The notes beneath the pieces are model-generated. The model was not told the DNA's origin and did no database searches. It worked only from the letters and a program-made list of their open reading frames with translations. Below are positions 10,623 to 21,455 of a stretch of DNA of 64,000 nt, one piece after another (position 1 is the first letter of the stretch; each line of letters begins with the position of its first letter). The stretch lies in assembly GCA_022560025.1 (NCBI GenBank), contig JAFISE010000057.1, positions 62,001 through 126,000 of the forward strand, read 5' to 3'. The DNA comes from Stagonosporopsis chrysanthemi (Eukaryota; Ascomycota; Dothideomycetes; Pleosporales; Didymellaceae). The translations under genes and the position numbers were made by a program.

Positions 10623-12703
10623 ATGAGTCGTATGTATCTTCAGCTTGCCCACAATCTGTACCACTGCTCCCTCAATACGGTTCTTCGCAGTTCTGAATAC
10701 AATTCTACGAAAGAGTTTGTCCAAATGGTTTCTTCACCTAGTAAATTTGTGCAGCAAGCATGGCAAGAAGCTCGAGCCGATCTCCGAAACGCACAATGGA
10801 ACGGGGTTCTTGTGGGCAAAGTCTTACTTTTGCTTCCAATTCTAATCTGGACGATTGGACTGCCAGTATTACCAATCGCGCTGGCGTTTGTATCGCGCAT
10901 CTCAGGCATGTCGCCGGGGGCATGCACTCCGGACGGTCGATTCCACTTAAATCCTGGATATTATAGCTACTGGAGTCGGACAAGCTTCTTCCAGATCACG
11001 CTCGCTCTTGGTGAGCTTTCATTTGACAACGCTAAGCTAATAGATGTTGTTTGGGATGTAGTGAGTTCTACAATGATTTGCAATATGCTACCTCGCTGAT
11101 TTGGCCCAGGGTTTTGGTCGAGGTGGTCAGGCATTACTTGCCTTCTGCAGTTGGCGTGTGTTTGCACTGTATGTCACTACTTCAATGGAGACAACATCCA
11201 TAACCTACCAATCTTACCGCGCAGTATTTCTGGAGACCGGCCCAACTCTCTGGTCGACTGTCTTTCTCATCCGAGACTTTACCTGGCGCAAAGGCCTTCA
11301 TTCTAAGATAGCAATGGTTTTCATGATTTTCACCATGGCTTTTACGCTTTGTTTTCCTACATTTGCAAGCGCGATGACGGGATATACTAGCATCGTCAAA
11401 GCATACGTGCCAGATCACCAAAATGGAAATTGGATCCGCTTCGACAAGTTCGTCCAAGTCCTTTACATCGTCCACGACGGCGATAGAATTGGACAGAATG
11501 AGCAGTACTTTGTCACTGATAATGCATCATGGCATGATGGTGTACGTGAGTAAAGAGATTGGAGCTGTGGTCTCTCCTGACGCTTTCTAGGAACCAGTCG
11601 TGTTCGATATACCGATGGACCTAGATTGCACAAGCTTAAGATGGCCTTCCGATAACTACGACACTTGGAACGCAACATACATAGCTTCGATTATGTCTAG
11701 CCGGAGTTACAGTTACGATTGCTTAGTGCAGAACAATGTTTCTAAATGTATGTATATTGCTCTTCACTCGGTACCGTGTTTTCCAATCCATTTCTTACTG
11801 CTAACATACGATCGAGACGTTGAGCAGTATGGGTTCGATGGGACCTCGAATGAAGCATCTGTCTTCATGGGTCACAGCCTCGACGCACCGACTCTAAACA
11901 TCTCGGCCTCTTACTTCTACGACTTGAGCCTATATGGCTCGGCTAAATCCTTCGAGAAGGAGGATCAAAATCAAAGGCTTTGGATGTGGGCGAACGAAAC
12001 GTACGACTACGACTACATATCTACAAATGGAAAGTGCCAATCAAGCGGGGTATGGCTACCACCCACCTTATTATTGTTGTTTCTACTTACACAGCGCTAG
12101 AACAACTATCAGTGGGGCTTCTCCTTCGTGCAGCTGTTTTGCATGAACATCATGCTCCTAGTCTGGACAATCGGTATCATCACAATGTGGTGGCGCGCTC
12201 AAGCTATCTCGCTGAAGCGAGGACGAGGCTCCGTCGCCGGCACACACAAAGCCGTCGTTGAGCTTGCAGCAGCAATGTCGAAAGAGCTCGATCTGAAAAC
12301 GGACAACTATGAGCTTCTCTCGGAGAAGGAATTCCAACAGCGTGTCGACGATGTACAGGGCGGTTGCATTATGTACAACTCCTCGCTTCTCGTGGAGAAG
12401 GAGCTGTCTAGAACGTCGCTCCGGAGATGGCTTGTGGAAAACATGTGGTGGTATCTCGCGGCCAGTGTGTTCGTATCGACTTCGAGTTTTGTATGGCTAC
12501 TCGATTTTCTGTTCTGCATTTGGACGATTGGACCAACCATTGGGCTGCTACTCGCACTTTGCGTTGGAACAACGCTGAAGAGTCGGAGTGTGTTTGTTCT
12601 GGTATGGACGATGCTCTCGTCAGTACCTGTCCTCTGTTTCGCGGTGATCCTCGCACGAGACGGACACCTGAGGCCTTTTGAAGTTTTTCTAGGGCACTTT
12701 TGA
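10623..12703 (+). CDS. Fungal multi-pass membrane protein, function unknown
   Basis: Model: join(10623..11060, 11110..11541, 11591..11747, 11817..12049, 12101..12703), 620 residues; all five exons keep frame. Seen: hydrophobic segments near residues 62-90, 150-175, 215-240, several towards the C-terminus (MNIMLLVWTIGIITMWW; FVWLLDFLFCIWTIG; LVWTMLSSVPVLCFAVILA), and a long extracytoplasmic loop rich in N-x-S/T (NATY, NVSK, NISAS) between exons 2 and 4. This looks like a plasma-membrane or ER protein. It is lineage-specific in style and I do not recognise a named family. The start is uncertain: ATG 10725 (MVSSPSK) is an alternative. The exon 3 acceptor at 11816 was chosen because it restores frame; a stronger-looking one at 11827 does not. 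Confidence 0.7.
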
Positions 12704-13935
12704 GACGGGCAAATTCATGTGGTATTGGCTCTAGACACCAAAGAGTCCGGCCGTCAGAGAGGCAGATTAAACTCCATGGAGAGACATGGAGGACTTGTTG
12801 TCTCTCATTACCTGGGAGTAATCCATAATACAGACTATGTTACACAAGCTCATGTAAGAAGTCCGTCAAAATAGGGCCTGCCTTTGACAAATGTCTAGCA
12901 GTTTCAGTGCCAATGACAACGCCTTGTCCTCAATTCAATTTCACCTCTGTGGAGTACAAGATCTAGCGAACCTACCTAATCCGCTAACTTCGTATCAAGC
13001 GTAAATTGCCACAGCCCATAAAGGAAAACTGTCCGGCCAAGAAAGGGTGAAGCCCACCGAGCTCGTCGCTTTCACCTCCACCTCCAACCTCGCCCCCCAC
13101 AGTCCCGGAGCCCCGAACCTTCCTGATTAGGCAACTTCCAAATTTTGTCGATTGCAGCAGGGTCTGACGGACTCCAGCCACGCGTTCGAGTCACGGTTCC
13201 TACGGCCCAACGTTTCACTGTTGGCCCCAATCTATTGAGATCAAGGTTTACCGAAAAAGGCAATTTTGCCTGCCCATCGAATGCTGCGGGAGTTGGCGCA
13301 CTCCTCAAGCCTACCAGAGCCGCAGGTGGATTTCGGGTAAACATCTGTTGGCTGCAAAAAAATTCCACAATTGAGCATTTATTTAACATCCTTGTGTCAG
13401 GAAGCTTCGCAGTCCCCGTCGATGGCTGGAAGCGTCGAAGTACTCCTGCACGCTGCTGGAAAGCGCGTCTGGATTAAGGTTTTGAGGGACTAGTCGCTAC
13501 AATGCATTTTCGCTATTTTTACCTGCAGTTGCTTACTGACTTGGGTGGCTTCGTCGGTTACTGACGTCCTGCGAGATGGGGCTACTTGAGGCCGTTTCGC
13601 TGCCTGAGTCTAGCTGTTATTAGAATCGGTGTTTGGGCAAACCGTCTAACAATCTTGATTGTGTTACTGCTGGCTTATGGAGAATCGCCTCTCCAGGTTA
13701 GCCAGCGAGTGCGGCGTGATGAGCAGCTGTAAATGGGTGTTGAGCGCGATCGGTTAGGTAGTCAGAGCGTGCATGCGTTTCTAGACTAAGCAAGATTGAA
13801 TCATAGCCAATGGTACAGTGTACTTGAATAGTCTATCGAAAGCCTCCCCACCCCGTCTATATGTATTATCGCATGCAGAATGTTCTGATGCATCTCGCAC
13901 GCACACACGCTTTTCAAACAAAGGAAAAATTAAAA
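12704..13935. other. Intergenic region, 1.2 kb
   Basis: Between the 3' ends of the membrane protein and the convergent Sac1 gene. No gene, repeat or RNA recognised. Confidence 0.6.
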
Positions 13936-16153
13936 TTACTCGACTCTCTTCTTACCCTCCTCCAAGCCCAAAAGTCTGGCGTCGCTCTTGCCCCTCTCGT
14001 GCTTGGTTCCAACCAGAGAGCCGACGACGGGATTGTGGGACACCTTTGTGAGGCTGGATTGGTAAGCCTCGACTTGGTGGGGTAGGCGGTTGAGCTTCGG
14101 CCAGTTGACCTGCAGGTAATTAGTAAACGACAAAGACCAGAGAGGTACGTGTGTTGGGTACTTACATAAAGGGTGCCGTTGGCCCACATGAAGTTTAAGC
14201 ATGCACCTGCAGTGGCAATGCTGAGGACAAGGAGAAGGCGTAGCGGCCATACTGCAGCGTCGGGGGCGCGGCGAGTGAAGGTACCAACAAGGATGAAAAA
14301 TATGCTCGCAGCGAGAATGTAGGGTATCGCTTGAATGAAAAGAGGCCTTCGGTCGGCAAAGAGAAGCTGGCCGCCGATAGCAGAGTCACTGGGCAGATGT
14401 GTACCCAAGAACAAATCGAAAGCGTCCTGCCTCGGTCCGTCGGTAAAGTTATTGAGGCAGTAACGTGTGATGGAGTTGTTGAGATCTTGAAGCGCGCCGC
14501 CCTTGGTTCGAACGCCAAGACGTGTGAAGTCAGTCTTCAGCGCACCAGTGCCGGAGTACGACTTGGACACGACATCCGCATTATCAGCCCATACGTTGCG
14601 GAAGAGGAACTCAAAGGCCTTGTCCTCTTCTGCGCTCTCGCCTTCGCGCATGAGACCGAGATCAATGAGCATACGCGACAGGATGAAACGACCAATCATG
14701 CTTTGTACGACATTTGTGCGGTCGAGGCAGTCCATGCAGTTCGTACGGACAACAGCGGTCTGGTGGCGCCTGACCTCAACACGGCTTCCGTCACCAGGCA
14801 TGTCAACAGACCGGAAGTAGCCGTGTTTCACCACATGTGGCTCCAGCTGGTCCATGAGCAGTTTGGCTCGGTCCCAGCGTAGACCCTTCGTTTCAGTGTG
14901 GAAGTCGAAGTAGACATAGTGGAGGCGGTCCCAAACCGTCTGGGCATTGGTGGGCTCGACGATGTGGAACTTCTCGTCGGTGATCTTATCACCTTCAACG
15001 TTCTCATTGGGTGAGGTCACCAAGAAATTGACCATCTCTTCGTACGCTTCCTTGACCCGCTGTTCACGGCCTTTTTGATTGACCAAGTTGACCATCCAGT
15101 TGTCGCCGTACAAACGAATCTGCTCAGCAAAGTGCTTCTTCGCCGCGGGGATGGCGCTCTCGACGCCGCGAACCTGCAACTTTGGCGTGTATTTGAGGGT
15201 ATTGATCTCGGCCCAGTACACGGGCACGCTGCCTCGAGTTTGAACGTATGCAAGGACCTGCGTCTCTTTACCCGGTGCGGCGCCGACTGCACCGTTCTGG
15301 TTTGACCCAAACCCCCCTGGTCCGCCAGACGCACTGTCGTTGAGGATGATGGCCTGCTCCGTCTCGTTGAAGTTGGACACGTTGCCGTTCTCGTCGATAC
15401 CACGCGAGAAGTATCGTGTTCCAGCCTTGAGTCGCGATCTTCGTGTGATCAAGATGAAAGTCAGGGGTGTGCCCTTGATCGAAGTGTTCTTGATCTCCAT
15501 CATGCCGTACATGACAGGCAGGATGTACGGATCGACATCTGGCGACTGGCCACTCGAGTGTCTTCCATAGCCAGTGCTCAGCCCTCCACGGAAGTCGATC
15601 AAGTCGCTGGACACGAAGCGGTTCCAATAGAACCGATCGTCTGCACGCTTCCAAAGGGGAGTTGAGGGGTCGAGGTGCGCTTGTCGCTGGAAGCTATTGG
15701 TGATGTCGAACGAATACGAGAAAAACAACGGCGACTGTTTGATCAGCGTCTTAAGCAGGGACAGATAGTTGTCCTCGTCAGGGTCGTGCAGGGGTCGTTC
15801 GCGCAGGGGCAGGAACTCGGTAGCGACGACCTTGTAGATCATATGGCCCTTTATCCTGCCCATAGGCTGGGCCTTGGTGATGACGATAATGTACTTGTCT
15901 TCACGCGCATCAGCCCGCCGGTTCATACCAGCTTTGAGGGGTATCTACCTAGTCGCAGCTTGATAATGCCAAGGATACCAGCAATGCTGGACACTCTTTT
16001 TGAGCCCAGAAGTTTTCCATCGTGTAGACGGATGTCACCTGTAGGTCGGTCTACGACCAGTGTTGGTGCAGTCGGCGAGGACGGAGAGGAGAAGGCGTAG
16101 TGCGACGGGGACGAGTGCACATTGATGTCGCGGTACGGCAGGACGGCGCCCAT
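13936..16153 (-). CDS. SAC1: Phosphoinositide phosphatase Sac1
   Basis: Model: complement of 13936..14109, 14166..15898 and 15949..16153, 703 residues, with introns of 56 and 50 bases. Sac1 dephosphorylates mainly PI4P at ER and Golgi membranes. Seen: an N-terminal SAC domain including DKYIIVITKAQPMGRIKGH, the catalytic P-loop NCMDCLDRTN with C456-x5-R462, then two C-terminal membrane helices (around residues 590-640: IPYILAASIFFILVG and LLLVLSIATAGACLNFMW) and a cytosolic Lys/Arg-rich tail. Exon 1 contributes an Asp by joining G to AC, which restores the conserved LDKY segment and supports the first intron. It is divergent from the Rab gene with a ~390-base shared promoter. Confidence 0.95.
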
Positions 16154-16546
16154 GGCGGTGATTATCTGCGTAGCAGGAAGCGTTGTAGCGTCGATTTGGT
16201 CAAATTAATGGGCGTGGGAGAGATCCGAGTGTGGTGAGTCTATATCATAGCTTTGCTATGCCGGCGAGAGTTGCGGCGCGGTGTTCAAGATGTGCAATAC
16301 CTTGCGCAACATGCTTCGTGTTCAGAGCGTTGGCGTCATGCCAAGACTCGAGGGAAACACGGAGCAGCCGGCCATTGCGAGCCGTCACAGGGCAACAACG
16401 ACTTGATCACTCACGCCCAGCAATAGCCAACAGACCCACCTACACCGCCGCCCTGACAGCCTTTACATCTACGCGCTCGCCGCTCTTCTTCACCCCATAC
16501 CGATCCCCAAGTACGGCCTGGTAGCGCCGTCCAGCTTTAGCCCGCC
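16154..16546. other. Shared promoter of SAC1 and the Rab gene
   Basis: 393 bases between two divergent start codons. No individual site is assigned. Confidence 0.6.
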
Positions 16547-17408
16547 ATGTCGCAGAGAGTACAACAAGGTGGACGCCCTGGCGGTTCCAGGTTCGCCCAG
16601 TTCAAGCTGGTGCTGCTCGGTATGCAAAGACATATCCAGGTCATGTAAAGGCAGTTGGCTAACTTTGTGCAGGTGAATCCGCCGTTGGAAAGGTTCGCGG
16701 CCCAACCAAGGCAGCCACGATATGAGCTAACGTCCATGCAGTCGTCCCTGGTGTTGCGCTTTGTAAAGGTTGGTGTTTCATGCCTCGTTTGCTGGTCGGT
16801 ATTGACTTGATGGTAGGACCAATTCGACGACTACAGAGAATCGACTATCGGCGCCGCCTTCCTTACCCAGACCATCGCTCTCGACGAGAACACAACAGTC
16901 AAGTTTGAGATTTGGGACACCGCCGGCCAGGAGCGCTACAAGTCGCTGGCTCCCATGTATTACAGAAATGCAAACTGCGCAGTCGTTGTTTACGACATTA
17001 CACAAGCTGTACGCATCATCTGAGACCTCGATTCGGTCACTCATTGACACTTTGCAGGCATCGCTCGATAAGGCGAAGGCGTGGGTAAAAGAGCTCCAGC
17101 GTCAGGCAAACGAGAACATCATCATCGCTCTTGCCGGCAACAAGCTCGATTTGGTCACCGAAAGCCCCGACAAACGCGCCATCACCACCGCAGATGCCGA
17201 GCAGTATGCCCGCGAAGCCGGCCTTCTTTTCTTCGAGACATCTGCCAAGACGAGCGAGAACGTACGCGAGCTCTTCACCGCCATCGCGAAGAAGCTACCC
17301 CTCGACCAGGCTGGTCCGCGAAACCTCAGGCCTGGCCAGCAAAGACAGGGCGTCAACCTCAGGCCAGAGGCGAACCAGACACAGGGACCTGCAGGTTGCA
17401 ACTGTTAG
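16547..17408 (+). CDS. VPS21: Rab5-type small GTPase (Vps21/Ypt5)
   Basis: Model: join(16547..16619, 16673..16692, 16742..16768, 16817..17008, 17058..17408), 220 residues. Controls early-endosome fusion and vacuolar traffic. All GTPase motifs are present: GESAVGKSS (split over three exons), STIGAAF switch I, WDTAGQE, NKLD and ETSAK. The C-terminus is GCNC, a Cys-x-Cys signal for double geranylgeranylation. The Rab5-typical switch region AAFLTQ supports the Rab5 class. Exons 2 and 3 are only 20 and 27 bases, so automatic gene calls could miss the P-loop. Confidence 0.95.
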
Positions 17409-17748
17409 TAAAGGACGTTGGTCATTTGATTTGTAGGTATAGCGCTCATTATACGACACTCAACAAGGAGCGATACCATGCCATTACTCATTCCTCGTAT
17501 CAGTCAGTCTGATTTTCACTTGTAGGGTACCTTTGGAACCAAGGCGTTCCGGATCTGATATGCGTTAAGAGACGAGATTCGGGGCCACCTGAGAATTATA
17601 ATTTTAATGATTTACAGCCCCTTTCTGTTGTTTTACGGAAACGATTGCTAACGCCTGAACCCCAACGCTGTTGTTGCCTGCGTTTTCAAAGCACATATTA
17701 CATCCATGTCTTGTTCTCATATAAGTCTCCATCACGCCTTGTCGAGCC
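17409..17748. other. Intergenic region between convergent genes
   Basis: 340 bases between the Rab stop and the stop of the secreted protein gene. Nothing identified. Confidence 0.6.
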
Positions 17749-18351
17749 TTAAGCTACAGCCTGCTTCCACTCAAACACCCATGCCTCAGACCTTCTGTAC
17801 CAGTTCCCCAACTCAGTCGTTGTCATATTGCCGTTCATGTCATCCAGGCTCGTCTTGCTAACCCAGGTCGCGGGCTCTTGAGCTCCAACTCTCAGCATCA
17901 CTCCGTTGTGGTCCCACACGCGCGAAATCTCTACGCTCGACAAGTCGGGTCCAAAACGGAACCTCAGCCACTCAGACTTATTGTTGCGGACGGTGACCCG
18001 CGCGCAATCTCTCCATGCATTCGGGTCGCAAAGTGCGCCGCGCGTATGCACGAAACAGCGCGTGGTCCAGCGCTGCGCTGGATCCGGGTGCATGAGTCGG
18101 AGGTTGAACACCGCGCGTGAGAACGAGGTGTCGGCGCTTTTCAGCGCTGCCGCAGATGGCATGAAGGCGTCGAAACCGGTGACCTGGAAGTAGGGCTGGT
18201 CTGCAGACGGTGCGAGTGACACGATGTTGGCGGGCTCTGCAGCACGGATCTCGAGTGCGTTGGTGATGGGCGTGCTCAGCGTTTCTCTGAATAGGCCGCC
18301 AATGGCGAAAGGAAGAATCGCCAAAATAACGGTCGAAGATTGGAGGCGCAT
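17749..18351 (-). CDS. Small secreted protein, function unknown
   Basis: Single exon, 200 residues. The N-terminus (MRLQSSTVILAILPFAIGG) looks like a signal peptide. The mature part is beta-rich with Trp-containing strands and three cysteines in a short span (RCFV, LCDP, DCAR), plus one N-glycosylation site near the C-terminus (GNMT). No catalytic motif recognised. Size, secretion signal and isolated position fit a fungal extracellular or candidate effector protein, but this is inference; a cell-wall role is equally possible. Confidence 0.65.
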   Translation of the reverse strand: MRLQSSTVILAILPFAIGGLFRETLSTPITNALEIRAAEPANIVSLAPSADQPYFQVTGFDAFMPSAAALKSADTSFSRAVFNLRLMHPDPAQRWTTRCFVHTRGALCDPNAWRDCARVTVRNNKSEWLRFRFGPDLSSVEISRVWDHNGVMLRVGAQEPATWVSKTSLDDMNGNMTTTELGNWYRRSEAWVFEWKQAVA

Positions 18352-19790
18352 TATGGCAGCTCTGGTGTCTTGTAATGCTTGGGTTGCTTGTGAAATTGAG
18401 TGCTGAAGGCTTTTGATGGGCGTTGGAGGCGTTGCCAGGTCCTGCTCCTTATACCGAATTCATTTTCCCATTGCCGCGGAGTGGCATTGCACCCTGGCAG
18501 TGTGCGTGCAACGACCTGGTGTCGATTCAGTAAGTGGCTTTCGGTGGCTGAGGTATGTTCTTGTAGTTGTGCTGCACCAAGCTGTTCTTCTCTCTCTGAA
18601 TCCAGCAGTAGGTTGGGTGTGCACGTCACTTGAAATCGAAAGCTGGCCTCAATTTGGGCTGACTTACATTTGTAGCTGAGCTACCCACGGCGTCGGAACG
18701 GCATTGCCTTCCAGAACTCGGTCCACGGAAGGGCCGCGTCGAACATGACCTGTGGTTTTGCAATACATGAGAAACAGGTTGCAGCCTCCCACGGCATCGG
18801 TCAGTGTGGGATGTTGGATCGCACGATCATGTTCATGATAGCCGGTATGGTCTCACTCCGCCACGTGTGCGCCATGCAAGGTATCCGTCCAGGTGAGGCT
18901 GATACAGGATCGAGTGCCTGTCTGGAACAGTAGCGAGGTACCAACGTGCCGTACTCGGATGTGATCAAGCGACACAGGATTCGCGAACAAGGTTAGTGCT
19001 TGAGGCTGTGTCTGCTTTGCCTTAATAATGCGACGTACACTGCGTACTTACATTGGGCTTTATTGCTGTGAAGGTGGATGGTAGCATACCATGTGGTCGA
19101 CACTCGTGCGTAGACCTTGTCGTTAGGTGTGTGCATGGCTGCGGAAGTCGCCTCCAGCGGCCGGCAACGGCTTCACGTAAGGTGCAAGTCCCAATGTAGA
19201 GCTGCTGTCTCGAGATTATAGCAAGACAGGTACTTGTGTAATGTCTGACATAATACGGCTATCGGGATTCAGCGCAGTGGTGCCTTGGGGCATGATGCAA
19301 ATTAATATTCCCATTGTTTCACTGCATTGAGAGCTGTGTAAGCTCGTGCTCATCGATAAGTTGCAAGAATTCTGTAGCTGTGCAAACTTGGTTATGAAAT
19401 GTTCAATACCTACCAAACCCCTATTTAGCGTAAAGTTTATCCCTAATGCGGTGTTTGTGAGTGCCTCTTTTTTATGTATGCTAATTGTTAGGAGTGCGGT
19501 AGCTTTTCTTCCTACCTGATCTTATGCCGCAGTGAATGTAGTATACCTCAAGAAAAGACGTGCCTGGCGTAAAGGTGTGCATAACATGTATGTATACTGT
19601 ACCACTATTGCTTGTTCAGCATAGTGAGGACAGTGCATGGTTGCGCTCGTACCTTCACTTTGCAGCTTCACTGGTAGTTGCGATAGCTACGCAGCAGTAG
19701 CTATCGCATCAGACTCTCTACTCTACTCACACATTTCCCGAAAAGCAACTGCCACAACTCTCCACTTCAACTTCGCTGTACTTCGCCAGT
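18352..19790. other. Gene-poor region, 1.4 kb
   Basis: Lies upstream of both secreted-protein genes (divergent). Only short unsupported frames; no repeat or RNA recognised. Confidence 0.55.
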
Positions 19791-21008
19791 ATGAAATGGG
19801 CACGTGTGACTTCGGCAATGTTTCTCCCTCTACTTGCGGTAAGTAGGGTTGTCCTTCATTCGCCGCGCCTCGAGACAAGCGAAAACCCTACCTTACCGCA
19901 ACGACCGGGCGACAATTCCACTGCTCTCCCACCATTTGCGATACTTGCAGCAGGAGATGATCCACCGGCAATACCAAGATCCGAAGTGTGGCAGAAGTAT
20001 GCATGCCGCGGCCAGAAGCTTTGGCAAGCGATGACAAACAACAAAGACAAAGCCGTCGAATATCTGACGCCCATTGACACCCCATTTGACAGCACTTTGG
20101 AAGAAGAGCTCAAGCGTTGGGGATACTATGAGTTCAATCACGACGTAGAAGATCAGTGCAAGTTCGACACGTACCTACGTCAGCCGCTGGAGGTGCTGCA
20201 CATTGATCCCAAGGGTAGTGTAGTCGGAGGGCCCAATGAGTGTTTCTTCTTCCAGCATTACGATCCAAACATGCGGGACAAAGATGGGTTCTTGGTCCCG
20301 AGCTACAAGCAGAACTATGAAGTGGACGGAAAGACCTATAGAGTGAGTGACTTGATGGTACATGCGTACACAGCTGATTCAGATTACCGGCAACTCAAGC
20401 CAAAGCAATCATTGGTGCAAATCCTAATGGGATAATCTACTTCCTCGACCGCATCTCCGCTGTCGAGGGCGCCAAGAAGACTTGGGGTTTACACACCAAC
20501 CCGCCCGCTGAAGATCTGCCTGAATTGAGGCGTATCTCGGATATGGCATGGGGAATATGGCGCCGAGTACATTCTGATGGTGGAGATCTACACAATATTA
20601 GGACATTTCTCATGCACGACATTCGGAACAAGATTACAGAGCAACTCATTGCTGAGGCGTTGCAATCTTACAAGGTTCCTGACGGGCAGAAGCGAATCAC
20701 CACAGTACCTACATGGCCGGGTCTGACGTTCGATACTAACACTGAGGAGGGGGCTGCTCTGCTAGGTAAGTCAGATGCGTACCTGTCAGACTTGTGTCTT
20801 TGCTGTCTAATTTTTGACAACATTTGCAGGGTCACCAAACGGTATCGCGGCTGGGTACTTTCTAGCGCAACACAAAGCGCAGCTCGGTGGTAACAAGTAC
20901 ACCTCCACAGTTCAGGTTTGGGTGGAGTGGCCTGGATACGACCCATGCATGATCTTTCATGTTGTTGATGCACCAAAGCTTCCTGTAGCTCTGTATTCTT
21001 GGAAGTGA
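19791..21008 (+). CDS. Predicted secreted fungal protein, function unknown
   Basis: Model: join(19791..20346, 20400..20765, 20830..21008), 366 residues. The N-terminus (MKWARVTSAMFLPLLA) can serve as a signal peptide. The last exon carries GSPNGIAAGYFLAQHKAQLG, a block I recall from uncharacterised ascomycete proteins. The intron 1 donor is GTGACT four bases after a better-looking GTGAGT; only the former, with the acceptor at 20399, keeps frame and gives a sensible TYRVTKAIIGANP join. No catalytic motif recognised. The 5' end is the least certain part. Confidence 0.65.
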
Positions 21009-21455
21009 CCTGTGAGTAAACCGACACTGACTAGATTCATACACAATCGTAAATGGGCAGGGGGGGGGGGGGGTCTTGATGTGCTGTGAAGCATGCCAGT
21101 TCAGGACATCCTGGTATACCTTCTCGGTTCGTGTCTGGATATTGCTGTTCTGTTATTCTGATAGTACGACTACCTTGGAATGGCCCACAGCCCTTCACAA
21201 TCCTCAATTCAGGGCCTAACGTGTCAACCCTGCATCAACCAACCAGAGCGTTGTAGAAAGACCAAAAACTCCAAAAGTTTACGGCATTTGTTTCATCAGC
21301 CGTGGCATAGTTCAGTCTCTCCTGTTTCCAATAGATGCAAGCCAAAAAAGCAGCTGTTCTACGTGGTTTCGCAACCACAAACTTACGCTCCAGTCGAATT
21401 CGTTCGTACTTCAAAATCCAGCTTCCAATTCACGGTTGGGCTTGAATCTCAGGCG
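21009..21455. other. Intergenic region between convergent genes
   Basis: 3' flanks of the secreted-protein gene and the broken transporter. Holds the G tract at 21060. Confidence 0.6.
21060..21073. repeat. Homopolymer of 14 G
   Basis: Uninterrupted G run in noncoding DNA; length may be inaccurate because such runs are error-prone in sequencing. Confidence 0.85.

Noticed and set aside
11748..11827. Acceptor at 11827 for intron 3 of the membrane-protein gene
   Set aside because: Gives a frame that breaks the downstream exon; the acceptor at 11816 restores it.
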